Origin: Coralliovum pocilloporae
GTDB taxonomy: Bacteria; Pseudomonadota; Alphaproteobacteria; Rhizobiales; Cohaesibacteraceae
Assembly: GCF_030845175.1 (NCBI RefSeq)
Contig: NZ_CP132542.1
Span: 3,693,501 to 3,757,500, forward strand
Direction: 5' to 3'
DNA length: 64,000 bases
Positions 24,858-33,149 of this stretch are shown in pieces (the stretch's first letter is position 1; each line of letters begins with the position of its first letter). The notes beneath the pieces are model-generated. The model did no database searches. It was not told the DNA's origin and was given only the letters and a program-made list of their open reading frames with translations. Made by a program: the position numbers and the translations under genes.

Positions 24858-25741
24858 ACCGCGAGAAGGCTGCAGGCCACGGTGCGATGCTTCTGTTTTC
24901 CGCGCTGGTGGCATTTTCTTTCACCTTCGGCAAACTGGTTGCCACGGATATCGAGCCCGCAGTGATCACGCTGTTCAGATTTGTGATTGCCGCGCTCACC
25001 ATGACGGCGCTGGCCGTGTTCTGGCGAAACGATCTGTCCCGTCTCAAAAGGAATCTCTGGCGCTGGCTGCTCGTCGGCGGCTGCATGGCTGCCTATTTCA
25101 TTCTGATGTTCGAGGCGCTACGCCTGACAACGTCGCTGGCCACATCTGCAGTCTTTACGCTGACGCCGTTGATGGCCGCTCTTTTCGGCTGGCTGTTTAT
25201 GGCCATACCGGTCGGGCGGATGACACTGGTCGCATTGCTGACCGGTGCGGCTGGCGCACTTTGGGTGATCTTCCGCGGAGATCTGGATAAGGCTCTTGCT
25301 CTGGATATAGGGCAGGGGGAGGCGCTCTTTTTTCTGGGGGCGGTGGCTCATGCCGTTGTTCCGGCCCTGACCCGGCGGCTGTGTCCGGGCTCCACAGCCT
25401 ATGAGGCTGCTTTCGGGACTGTGCTGGGCGCACTTGCGGTCACCATGGCTTACACTGTTCTCACGGCGCAGGCGGTCGACCCCGGTAGCCTGAGTGTGGC
25501 AGTGTGGTGGGTCGCGCTCTACCTTGGCATCGTCACCACTGCGGGCACATCCGTACTGTTGCAGATTGCCATCCCGCGCATCGCGCCGGGAAAGGTCATG
25601 GCCTATACCTATCTGGTGCCAAGCTGGGTTGTTCTGCACGAGCTTGTAATGGGGCAGGCTGCTTTCGGGCCGCTCTATATTGGCGTGCTGATCACCCTTG
25701 TCGCTCTGGGCCTGCTCCTGTTCACTGACAAGCTTGGCTAG
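24854..25741 (+). CDS. DMT-superfamily (EamA) transporter
   Basis: The 295-aa protein has ten hydrophobic segments arranged as two EamA repeats (first from residue 10, LLFSALVAFSFTFGKLVATD; second from about residue 155, GEALFFLGAVAHAVVPALTR). Members export or import small metabolites. It is translationally coupled (ATGA) to the RutR-like regulator, so it likely moves a pyrimidine-related compound or a breakdown product. The direction and substrate cannot be read from sequence. Confidence 0.87.
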   Translation: MNREKAAGHGAMLLFSALVAFSFTFGKLVATDIEPAVITLFRFVIAALTMTALAVFWRNDLSRLKRNLWRWLLVGGCMAAYFILMFEALRLTTSLATSAVFTLTPLMAALFGWLFMAIPVGRMTLVALLTGAAGALWVIFRGDLDKALALDIGQGEALFFLGAVAHAVVPALTRRLCPGSTAYEAAFGTVLGALAVTMAYTVLTAQAVDPGSLSVAVWWVALYLGIVTTAGTSVLLQIAIPRIAPGKVMAYTYLVPSWVVLHELVMGQAAFGPLYIGVLITLVALGLLLFTDKLG

Positions 25742-25753
25742 AGTGGATGTTTT

Positions 25754-26383
25754 CTAGCGACAGGTAACGCCCCGGATCAGAATGTCCTTAACGCCCTGTT
25801 TTGTCTCGGCCCACTGCGCCTCGGTCAGCTCCTGATCGTTGTTCAGGGTCTGGATCTGGTGTGTGAAGTCGGCATAGTGCTGGGTTGTGGCCCAGATGGC
25901 GTAGAGAAGGCTGCGGGAATTGATGGGTCGAATACGCCCCTCGGCAATCCACCCGTCGATGATTTTAATCCGGTCTTCCGTCCAGGTGCGCAGTTCGCTT
26001 TCCAGATAATCCTGCACGATTGGCGCGCGCTGAATGATCTCATTGGCCCAGACCTTCGAGCCAAAAGGGCGCGTGCGGGCAAGCTCGAGCTTGGTATCAA
26101 TGTAATCCGACAGCGCCTGTTCAGGATTGTTGTCAGGCTGGATAGCATCGGCGGCCTGCCGCCAGATGTTGAAGATGTTCTCGACCACCAGACGGTAGAG
26201 TTTGAGCTTGGTCTCGAAATAATAGACGATGTTTGATTTTGGCAGTTCGGCTTCGGTCGCAATACGGCTGAAGGATGCGCCTTCATATCCGTATTCTGCA
26301 AAAACACGTTCGGCGGCAGACAGAATCCGTTCTCGCGTTTCTTCCCGATGACGCGCCTGTACGCCTGTCGTCAACCGTCCCAT
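25754..26383 (-). CDS. TetR-family regulator, RutR-like
   Basis: The 209-aa protein has the HTH at residues 15-60 (REETRERILSAAERVFAEYG, KSNIVYYFETKLKLYRLVVE) and the RutR-type C-terminal motif YAIWATTQHYADFTHQI. It is closely related in layout to the regulator at 24231, so the island has two RutR-like proteins. It is divergent from the beta-ureidopropionase gene, with two similar operator-like sequences in between. It probably represses the hydrolase/ABC transport operon and is relieved by pyrimidine. Confidence 0.88.
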   Translation of the reverse strand: MGRLTTGVQARHREETRERILSAAERVFAEYGYEGASFSRIATEAELPKSNIVYYFETKLKLYRLVVENIFNIWRQAADAIQPDNNPEQALSDYIDTKLELARTRPFGSKVWANEIIQRAPIVQDYLESELRTWTEDRIKIIDGWIAEGRIRPINSRSLLYAIWATTQHYADFTHQIQTLNNDQELTEAQWAETKQGVKDILIRGVTCR

Positions 26384-26463
26384 GTGGTCATTACCTCAGT
26401 CTGTCTTCACTTTGCTTAAATAATGGAATTCAATGAACTTGAACAGACGTGGGCGGTAAAATG

Positions 26464-26502
26464 TTGCACGGTCGTGCAGAAAAAAGTTGACCGACTGTGC
26501 AA
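26464..26502. promoter_or_regulatory. Two candidate TetR/RutR operators in the divergent promoter
   Basis: Two similar 16-bp sequences lie 23 bp apart: TTGCACGGTCGTGCAG (26464-26479, containing the palindrome TGCACG-GT-CGTGCA) and TTGACCGACTGTGCAA (26487-26502). They sit between the RutR-like gene and the first catabolic gene, about 40 bp upstream of the latter. Confidence 0.5.
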
Positions 26503-26543
26503 AGTTTTCCTAGCGTACCGTCAAACAAGGTTTGGGAGGACCT

Positions 26544-27797
26544 ATGACTTTCGGAAAAAATTTGCGGATTGACCCGGACAGATTATGGGACAGCCTGATG
26601 GAGATGGCCCGGATAGGCCCGGGTGTTGCGGGAGGCAACAATCGCCAGACCCTGACGGACGAGGACGCTGAGGGCCGGGCGCTGTTTCAGTCCTGGTGTG
26701 AGGCAGCGGGCATGACCATGGGCGTTGATACTATGGGCAACATGTTTGCCACACGCCCGGGCGAAGATCCTGACGCGTTGCCGGTCTATATGGGCTCTCA
26801 CCTGGATACCCAGCCCACCGGCGGCAAGTATGACGGGGTGCTCGGTGTTCTGGGTGGTCTGGAAGTGATCCGGACCCTCAACGACATGGGCGTTAAGACC
26901 AAACATCCGATTGTTGTTGCGAACTGGACCAATGAAGAGGGCACGCGGTTTGCTCCGCCAATGCTGGCCTCGGGGGTTTTCGCAGGCAAGCATACGCAGG
27001 ACTGGGCCTATGACCGGGTCGATTCCGAAGGCATGCGGTTCGGGGATGAACTTCAGCGCATCGGCTGGGTGGGCGATGAGCCTGTTGGTGCCCGGAAGAT
27101 GCATGCCATGTTTGAGCTGCATATCGAACAGGGCCCGATCCTCGAAGCGGAAAGCAAGGATATCGGTGTTGTCACCCATGGTCAGGGCTTGCGCTGGATT
27201 GAATGCACGGTCACCGGCAAGGAAAGCCATACGGGCTCGACCCCGATGCATATGCGCAGGAATGCCGGGCGCGGTCTGGCGCTTATCACTGAGCTGGTGC
27301 ACGACATTGCAATGAAGAACCAGCCCAATGCCGTTGGGGCTATCGGTCATGTGGATGTTTATCCCAACAGTCGCAATATCATTCCGGGCAAGGTTGTGTT
27401 CACGGTCGATATGCGGACGCATCTGCTGGACAAGCTGAATGGCATGGTTGCCGAGTTCATGGAGCGTGCGCCGGAACTGTGTGCGGAGATCGGGACCGAG
27501 TTTTCCTGTGAGATTGTCGGCCAGTTCGATCCTCCCGCCTTTGATGAGACCTGTGTAACCGCCGTGCGCAATGCGGCGCGGGATCTGGGCTACAGCCATA
27601 TGGACATCGTTTCGGGAGCCGGGCACGATGCCTGCTGGATTAATGATGTTGCGCCCACGGCCATGATCATGTGTCCCTGTGTGGACGGGCTCAGCCATAA
27701 TGAGGCTGAAGACATCAGCAGGGAGTGGGCGCAGGCGGGCACGGATGTTCTGCTGCATGCGGTGCTGGAAACGGCTGAGGTCGTCCAACAGGATTAG
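26544..27797 (+). CDS. N-carbamoyl-beta-alanine amidohydrolase (beta-ureidopropionase), M20 Zn hydrolase
   Basis: The 417-aa Zn-dependent amidohydrolase of the M20 peptidase/allantoate-amidohydrolase type shows the metal ligands in order: GSHLDTQPTGGKYDG, NEEGTRF, ELHIEQGP and GLSHNEAEDI, with the dimerisation-domain segment GRGLALITELVHDI in between. It would hydrolyse N-carbamoyl-beta-alanine to beta-alanine, CO2 and ammonia, step 3 of the reductive pyrimidine pathway. The ATG at 26544 has GGGAGGA 8 bp upstream. It is 11 bp from the dihydropyrimidinase gene. An L-N-carbamoylase of hydantoin metabolism is the main alternative; the preTA neighbourhood favours pyrimidines. Confidence 0.88.
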   Translation: MTFGKNLRIDPDRLWDSLMEMARIGPGVAGGNNRQTLTDEDAEGRALFQSWCEAAGMTMGVDTMGNMFATRPGEDPDALPVYMGSHLDTQPTGGKYDGVLGVLGGLEVIRTLNDMGVKTKHPIVVANWTNEEGTRFAPPMLASGVFAGKHTQDWAYDRVDSEGMRFGDELQRIGWVGDEPVGARKMHAMFELHIEQGPILEAESKDIGVVTHGQGLRWIECTVTGKESHTGSTPMHMRRNAGRGLALITELVHDIAMKNQPNAVGAIGHVDVYPNSRNIIPGKVVFTVDMRTHLLDKLNGMVAEFMERAPELCAEIGTEFSCEIVGQFDPPAFDETCVTAVRNAARDLGYSHMDIVSGAGHDACWINDVAPTAMIMCPCVDGLSHNEAEDISREWAQAGTDVLLHAVLETAEVVQQD

Positions 27798-27808
27798 GGG
27801 GAGTAGTC

Positions 27809-29263
27809 ATGTCTACAGTGATAAAGAACGGCACCATCGTAACCCATGATCTGACATATGCGGCGGATGTGCTGATTGAAGACGGGACCATTGTTGAAAT
27901 CGGACCGGGCCTGAAGGGTGACACGGAGCTGGACGCAACCGGCTGCTATGTGATGCCGGGCGGGATCGATCCGCACGTCCATCTCGAAATGCCCTTCATG
28001 GGGACTTATTCCAGCGATGACTTTGAAAGCGGCACGCGGGCAGCCCTGTCTGGCGGCACCACGATGGTGGTGGACTTCTGCCTGCCCAATCAGGGTGAAA
28101 GTCTGCTTGAAGCCATCAAACGGTGGGACAACAAATCAACCCGCGCCAATTGTGACTATTCCTTCCACATGGCTGTGACCTGGTGGGGCGAGCAGGTTTT
28201 CAATGACATGAAAACCGTTGTCGAGCAGCGCGGCATCAACACGTTCAAGCACTTCCTTGCTTATAAGGGCGCGCTGATGGTGAATGATGATGAACTGTTC
28301 TCAAGCTTCAAGCGTCTGGCGGAACTGGGCGCAACCGCGATGGTCCATGCCGAGAACGGAGACATTGTCGCGGAGATGACCGCCAAGCTTCTGGCGGAAG
28401 GCAATACAGGGCCTGAGGCGCACGCTTATTCACGGCCCAGCCAGGTTGAGGGGGAAGCGACCAACCGCGCCATCATGATTGCGGATATGGCGGGTGTGCC
28501 GCTTTATGTGGTGCACACCTCCTGTGAAGAAGCCCATGAGGCTATCCGACGGGCGCGCCAGAACGGCAAGCGTGTCTGGGGTGAGCCTTTGATCCAGCAT
28601 CTTACGCTGGATGAAAGTGAATATTTCCACCATGACTGGGACCATGCGGCGCGGCGGGTCATGTCACCGCCATTCCGGAACAAAAAGCACCAGGACAGTC
28701 TCTGGGCTGGCTTGCAGGCGGGGTCTCTCAGTGTTGTCGCGACCGACCACTGTGCCTTCACCACGGAACAGAAGCGCTCTGGCATCGGCGATTTTTCCAA
28801 GATTCCAAATGGCACCGGCGGGCTCGAAGACCGTATGCCCATGCTCTGGACCCATGGCGTTGAGACCGGTCGTTTGACACCCAATGAATTTGTTGCCGTG
28901 ACTTCGACCAACATTGCCAAGATCCTGAACTGCTATCCCCGGAAGGGCGCCATACTGGTTGGCGCGGATGCGGATCTGGTGGTCTGGGATCCCGAGAAGA
29001 CCAAGACCATTACCGCAGGCACACAGCAATCTGCCATCGACTACAATGTCTTTGAAGGGCACAAGGTCAAGGGGCTGCCGCGCTTCACCCTGACACGGGG
29101 ACATGTTGCCGTTCATGACGGCGAAGTCCGGACGCAGGAAGGGCATGGCAAGTTCGTGGAACGCCAGCCAAACGGAACAACCAACAAGGCGCTCTCAACC
29201 TGGAAGGCCCTGACATCGCCGCAACCGGTGGAACGGAGCGGTGTCCCCGATACGGGGGTCTGA
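27809..29263 (+). CDS. hydA: Dihydropyrimidinase (D-hydantoinase family)
   Basis: The 484-aa cyclic amidohydrolase has the binuclear zinc site residues in order: DPHVHLEMP (about residue 55), the carboxylated Lys in FKHFLAYKGALM (about 150), VHAENG, VVHTSCEEAH (about 235) and TDHCAFT (about 315). It opens dihydrouracil or dihydrothymine to the N-carbamoyl-beta-amino acid, step 2 of the pathway. Length is normal for the family. The RBS AGGGGGAG precedes the ATG. A structured intergenic repeat begins 12 bp after its stop. Confidence 0.94.
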   Translation: MSTVIKNGTIVTHDLTYAADVLIEDGTIVEIGPGLKGDTELDATGCYVMPGGIDPHVHLEMPFMGTYSSDDFESGTRAALSGGTTMVVDFCLPNQGESLLEAIKRWDNKSTRANCDYSFHMAVTWWGEQVFNDMKTVVEQRGINTFKHFLAYKGALMVNDDELFSSFKRLAELGATAMVHAENGDIVAEMTAKLLAEGNTGPEAHAYSRPSQVEGEATNRAIMIADMAGVPLYVVHTSCEEAHEAIRRARQNGKRVWGEPLIQHLTLDESEYFHHDWDHAARRVMSPPFRNKKHQDSLWAGLQAGSLSVVATDHCAFTTEQKRSGIGDFSKIPNGTGGLEDRMPMLWTHGVETGRLTPNEFVAVTSTNIAKILNCYPRKGAILVGADADLVVWDPEKTKTITAGTQQSAIDYNVFEGHKVKGLPRFTLTRGHVAVHDGEVRTQEGHGKFVERQPNGTTNKALSTWKALTSPQPVERSGVPDTGV

Positions 29264-29275
29264 CCAGCCTGTCCA

Positions 29276-29417
29276 TGATGAACCCGTAGGGCGGGGCGAT
29301 TTTAAAGCTCGGCTTTGTTGAAGGTCTTCGAAAACCTGCCAGGTTTCCTTCAGATCTTCGCCACGCCGAACAGAAAATCTCCCCCGCAGTATGAATGAAA
29401 TTAATGGGTCCTGACCC
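29276..29417 (+). repeat. Interspersed structured repeat, copy 1 (about 142 bp)
   Basis: It starts TGATGAACCCGTAGGGCGGG and ends with GGGTCCTGACCC. The first 60 bp match copy 2 (62045-62186) at 49 positions, and the remainder aligns with small gaps. It includes a hairpin-forming GAAAACCTGCCAGGTTTC. It lies in the hydA-ABC spacer, just before the transporter start. Confidence 0.7.
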
Positions 29418-29433
29418 GAGCTTTGATGAGATA

Positions 29434-30213
29434 ATGAACACTACAGTCATTGCCGCTAAAAACCTGTCATTGACCTTCCAGACCAACGATGGACCGGTCC
29501 ATGCGCTCAGCGATGTGTCCCTGGACATAGAGCAAGGCGATTTCGTCAGCTTTATCGGCCCGTCCGGATGCGGGAAGACGACCTTTTTGCGTGTTATGGC
29601 TGACCTTGAGCAGCCCACGGACGGCTCGATTACGGTCAATGGTGTCTCGCCTCATGATGCGCGCCTGGCGCGGGCTTATGGCTATGTGTTTCAGGCGGCG
29701 GGCCTTTATCCCTGGCGCACGATTGGCGGCAATATCCGCCTGCCGCTGGAGATTATGGGCTACAGCAAGTCCGACCAGAAAGACCGGGTGCGTAAAACAC
29801 TGGAAATGGTGGACCTGGCCGGGTTTGAGAACAAGTTCCCCTGGCAATTGTCCGGCGGCATGCAGCAACGGGCATCAATTGCCAGGGCGCTGGCTTTTGA
29901 TGCCGATATCCTCTTGATGGATGAGCCGTTCGGCGCGCTTGATGAAATTGTTCGCGATCACCTGAATCAGAAACTGCTGGAGCTGTGGAGCAAGACCGGC
30001 AAGACCATCGGCTTTGTGACCCATTCGATTCCCGAGGCTGTGTTTCTGTCCACCAAGATTGTTGTGATGTCGCCGCGTCCCGGCCGTGTCACAGATGTCA
30101 TTGAGAGCCCGCTGCCCCGGGAGCGCCCGCTGGATATCCGGGATACGCCCGAGTTTCTGGAAGTCTCACACCGTGTGCGAGAAGGACTGCGGGAAGGGCA
30201 TTCCTATGACTGA
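29434..30213 (+). CDS. ABC transporter ATP-binding protein (NitT/TauT/SsuB type)
   Basis: The 259-aa ATPase has Walker A (GPSGCGKTTF), Q-loop (YVFQAAGLYPW), signature LSGGMQQR, Walker B (ILLMDEPFGALDE) and the switch His (GFVTHS). It energises the importer formed with the two permeases and the binding protein downstream. The open frame begins 13 codons earlier, but that start falls within the intergenic repeat; MNTTVIAAKNLSLTF is the normal start. Confidence 0.93.
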   Translation: MNTTVIAAKNLSLTFQTNDGPVHALSDVSLDIEQGDFVSFIGPSGCGKTTFLRVMADLEQPTDGSITVNGVSPHDARLARAYGYVFQAAGLYPWRTIGGNIRLPLEIMGYSKSDQKDRVRKTLEMVDLAGFENKFPWQLSGGMQQRASIARALAFDADILLMDEPFGALDEIVRDHLNQKLLELWSKTGKTIGFVTHSIPEAVFLSTKIVVMSPRPGRVTDVIESPLPRERPLDIRDTPEFLEVSHRVREGLREGHSYD

Positions 30214-30266
30214 GATCAGGCCTATGACTGAGATCAGGTGTGCACTCAGACAGCGGAGCAGGTGCC

Positions 30267-31199
30267 ATGCGTAGTGTGATGCCTGTCTTGACGGTTCTCT
30301 TGATCCTGCTGGGCGTCTGGTGGGCCGCCGTTGCGCCCATGAATATCCGCCCTGCTCTGGACATCGCCGAGCGCAGCGGCAGTGTTGTCACCCCGGAAGG
30401 CTCGGTTGCCCGGCGCGATGTGTCTGTCTGGGTTCTGATGTTTCAGAATGCGTCCCATATGGCGGGCAGCTATGACCTGAAACGCCCGCGTCTGCCGACG
30501 CCTGCCCAAGTGGGGCAGGAGCTATGGAAAACGACGGGAGCGATGATCCTCAAAGGGCGGGCCTGGTCGAAACGGTCGCTGATCTACCACGCATGGATTA
30601 CGTTGCAATCAACCCTCTGGGGATTTTTATTGGGCGCAAGCTTTGGCATTTTATGCGCCATAGCCATTGTCTACATCCGGGTCTTTGACCTTAGCGTGAT
30701 GCCCTGGGCCATCATCAGCCAGACAATACCCATTGTTGCGCTCGCGCCGATGATCATCGTGGTGTCAAACCAGATCGGTATCGAAGGGCGCGGTGTGCCA
30801 AAGGCCATCATATCCGCCTATCTGTGTTATTTCCCGGTGCTTGTGAGCATGGTGAAGGGGCTGCGCTCTCCGTCATCCTCAGAGCTGGATCTGCTGAAAA
30901 CCTATAATGCAAGCGGGCTGCAGAGCTTTCATATGCTGCGCCTGCCAGCCAGCGTGCCCTATCTGTTTACGGCGTTCAAAGTAGGCATTGCCGCCGCACT
31001 TGTTGGCACCATCGTTGGCGAATTGCCGACAGGGGCCATCAGCGGTCTGGGCGCGCGCATTCTGATTGGTGACCAGTTCGGCAATCCCATGGCCATCTGG
31101 GCTGCGCTGTTTGCCGCTGCGATCCTGGCGGGTGTTCTGGTCTCACTTGTTGATGCAACACAACGGCTGACGCTGCGAAAAATGGGGTTCCGATCATGA
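30267..31199 (+). CDS. ABC transporter permease (NitT/TauT type)
   Basis: The 310-aa permease has about six membrane helices and the EAA-like coupling loop (LLKTYNASGLQSFHMLRLPASVPYLF split around ASG). One hydrophobic segment at the N-terminus precedes an extended periplasmic loop of roughly 80 residues, longer than in typical SsuC/TauC proteins. It pairs with the next gene, whose start overlaps its stop (ATGA), to form a heterodimeric channel. Confidence 0.9.
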   Translation: MRSVMPVLTVLLILLGVWWAAVAPMNIRPALDIAERSGSVVTPEGSVARRDVSVWVLMFQNASHMAGSYDLKRPRLPTPAQVGQELWKTTGAMILKGRAWSKRSLIYHAWITLQSTLWGFLLGASFGILCAIAIVYIRVFDLSVMPWAIISQTIPIVALAPMIIVVSNQIGIEGRGVPKAIISAYLCYFPVLVSMVKGLRSPSSSELDLLKTYNASGLQSFHMLRLPASVPYLFTAFKVGIAAALVGTIVGELPTGAISGLGARILIGDQFGNPMAIWAALFAAAILAGVLVSLVDATQRLTLRKMGFRS

Positions 31200-32041
31200 T
31201 CTGGCTCGTGAGCGCTGTTCTGTTCTGGGTCGTCATGCTGGCGCTCAACACCTGGCTTGCCAATTCAAAATTGTCCGGCACACGGGCCGTCCGGATCTGT
31301 GTGCCTCTGATTTTTGGCATGACCCTGCTTGTGCTGTGGGAAGGTCTGGTACGCGGGCTTGAGATATCCCAGGTTATTCTGCCTGCGCCCAGTCTGATTG
31401 CGCAGACCTTTGCAACCTCAGTTGACACATTGTGGGTCGACTTCCATCAGACGGTTCTGAAGGGTGCCTTGCGCGGGTTCATTATCGGGGCGCTTGCAGC
31501 CTTTGCGACCGCTATTCTGATAGACCGCAGTGCATTCCTGACCCGGGGACTTCTGCCGATCGGGAATTTTGTCGCCGCGCTGCCCATTGTCGGAATAGCA
31601 CCCATTCTGGTGAACTGGTTTGGTTTCGACTGGCATTCGAAGGCTGCGGTTGTGGTTGTGATGGTGTTCTTTCCCATCCTGGTCAACACGGTGCAGGGCC
31701 TGCGTGAAACCGATGCGATGCAGCGGGATCTGATGCGGACTTATGCAGCGGACTATTTCCAGACCCTGATCAAGCTTCGCCTTCCCGCAGCAATGCCGTT
31801 TGTTTTCAACGGCCTTAAAATTGCGACGACGCTTGCGCTTATTGGTGCCATTGTTGCGGAGTATTTTGGCTCGCCTACCCGGGGTATGGGGTTCCGGATT
31901 TCTACAGGCGTAGGCAGCCTGTCAATTGACCTGGTCTGGGCCGAGATCGCGGTTTCAGCACTGGTTGGATCCGTCTTCTATGGCGTGATCAGTATTTTCG
32001 AAAAGCGGGTTACCTTTTGGCACCCGTCACAAAGAAGCTGA
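31196..32041 (+). CDS. ABC transporter permease (NitT/TauT type)
   Basis: The 281-aa permease has six helices and the cytoplasmic EAA loop (MRTYAADYFQTLIKLRLPAA). It is translationally coupled to the first permease. With the ATPase and the THI5-like binding protein it forms a complete importer, of the type otherwise used for nitrate/sulfonate, thiamine precursor or riboflavin uptake. Confidence 0.92.
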   Translation: MIWLVSAVLFWVVMLALNTWLANSKLSGTRAVRICVPLIFGMTLLVLWEGLVRGLEISQVILPAPSLIAQTFATSVDTLWVDFHQTVLKGALRGFIIGALAAFATAILIDRSAFLTRGLLPIGNFVAALPIVGIAPILVNWFGFDWHSKAAVVVVMVFFPILVNTVQGLRETDAMQRDLMRTYAADYFQTLIKLRLPAAMPFVFNGLKIATTLALIGAIVAEYFGSPTRGMGFRISTGVGSLSIDLVWAEIAVSALVGSVFYGVISIFEKRVTFWHPSQRS

Positions 32042-32079
32042 TATACAGCTCGATACATAACTGAAATGGAGGAAGGACA

Positions 32080-33069
32080 ATGCGAAGCATCAAGACGACA
32101 GTGGGGGCCCTGGCACTGTCCCTGTTTGCAGGGACAGCCTCGGCGGCGGATGACGTAACGCTTCAGCTCAAATGGGTGACCCAGGCTCAGTTTGCCGGTT
32201 ACTACGTGGCGCTGGAGAACGGGTTTTATAAAGACGAAGACCTGAACGTCACCATCAAGCCGGGCGGGCCGGATATCGCCCCGACCCAGGTGTTGGCGGG
32301 TGGAGGCGCCGACGTGACGGTTGAATGGATGCCGGCTGCCTTGTCAGCGCGCGAGAAGGGCCTGTCGATGGTGAACATCGCACAACCGTTCAAAAGCTCC
32401 GGCATGATGCTCACATGCCGCAAGGATGCAGGGGTGGCATCCACAGACGACTTTGCGGGCAAGACGCTCGGGGTCTGGTTCTTCGGAAACGAGTTCCCGT
32501 TCCTGAGCTGGATGTCCCAGCTGGGCCTCGGCACCGACGGTGGCGATAAGGGCGTGGAAGTTCTCAAACAAGGCTTCAACGTTGACCCGATCCTGAATGG
32601 TCAGGCGGCCTGTGTATCCACCATGACCTATAACGAATACTGGCAGGTCATCGATGCGGGGCTGACGCCTGATGATCTGGTGACCTTCAAGTATGAGGAC
32701 CAGGGTGTTGCGACGCTGGAGGACGGTCTCTACGTTCTTGAGGAAAATCTGAAGGATGCCAAATTCTCAGACCGCATGGTCCGCTTTGTCCGTGCATCCA
32801 TGAAGGGATGGAAATGGGCAGAGGAAAATCCCGAGAAGGCGGCTCTGATCGTTCTGGAATATGATGAGACCGGTGCGCAGACCGAAGCCCACCAGACCCG
32901 TATGATGGGCGAGATTGCCAAGCTGACCGCGGGCTCCAATGGTGCACTTGACCCGGCTGATTACGAACGGACAGTTTCGTCCCTGCTGGCGGGTGGCTCT
33001 GACCCGGTTATCAGCAAGAAGCCGACCGGTGCCTGGACCCACACCATTACAGACGCGGCCCTCAAGTAA
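32080..33069 (+). CDS. ABC transporter substrate-binding protein, THI5/NMT1 (ThiY-like) family
   Basis: The 329-aa periplasmic protein has a clear signal peptide (MRSIKTTVGALALSLFAGTA, cleavage after SAA) and the THI5/NMT1 fold start (LQLKWVTQAQFAGYYVALEN, then GFYKDEDLNVTI). ThiY-like proteins bind formyl-aminopyrimidine, and others of this fold bind riboflavin or related rings. In this island a pyrimidine or pyrimidine-derived ligand is the best guess. A hairpin follows the gene and probably makes its mRNA more abundant than that of the aminotransferase. Confidence 0.9.
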   Translation: MRSIKTTVGALALSLFAGTASAADDVTLQLKWVTQAQFAGYYVALENGFYKDEDLNVTIKPGGPDIAPTQVLAGGGADVTVEWMPAALSAREKGLSMVNIAQPFKSSGMMLTCRKDAGVASTDDFAGKTLGVWFFGNEFPFLSWMSQLGLGTDGGDKGVEVLKQGFNVDPILNGQAACVSTMTYNEYWQVIDAGLTPDDLVTFKYEDQGVATLEDGLYVLEENLKDAKFSDRMVRFVRASMKGWKWAEENPEKAALIVLEYDETGAQTEAHQTRMMGEIAKLTAGSNGALDPADYERTVSSLLAGGSDPVISKKPTGAWTHTITDAALK

Positions 33070-33085
33070 GGGCGTCGTGTGACCG

Positions 33086-33114
33086 ATCCCGGCGGCATGA
33101 GCTGCTGCCGGGAT
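33086..33114 (+). terminator. Hairpin after the binding-protein gene (attenuator or mRNA stabiliser)
   Basis: Two 11-bp arms (ATCCCGGCGGC/GCTGCCGGGAT, one mismatch) surround a 7-nt loop and are followed by TTTCTGCTCT. The T-run is poor, so partial termination or 3'-end protection is likelier than full termination. Confidence 0.6.
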
Positions 33115-33149
33115 TTCTGCTCTCAGGACGATAAAAAAGGTAGAGTGCT

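Noticed and set aside
26583-27788. 401-codon open frame on the minus strand opposite the beta-ureidopropionase gene
   Set aside because: It is a shadow of a GC-rich gene. The translation shows no family motif, and the plus strand has clear metal-ligand motifs.
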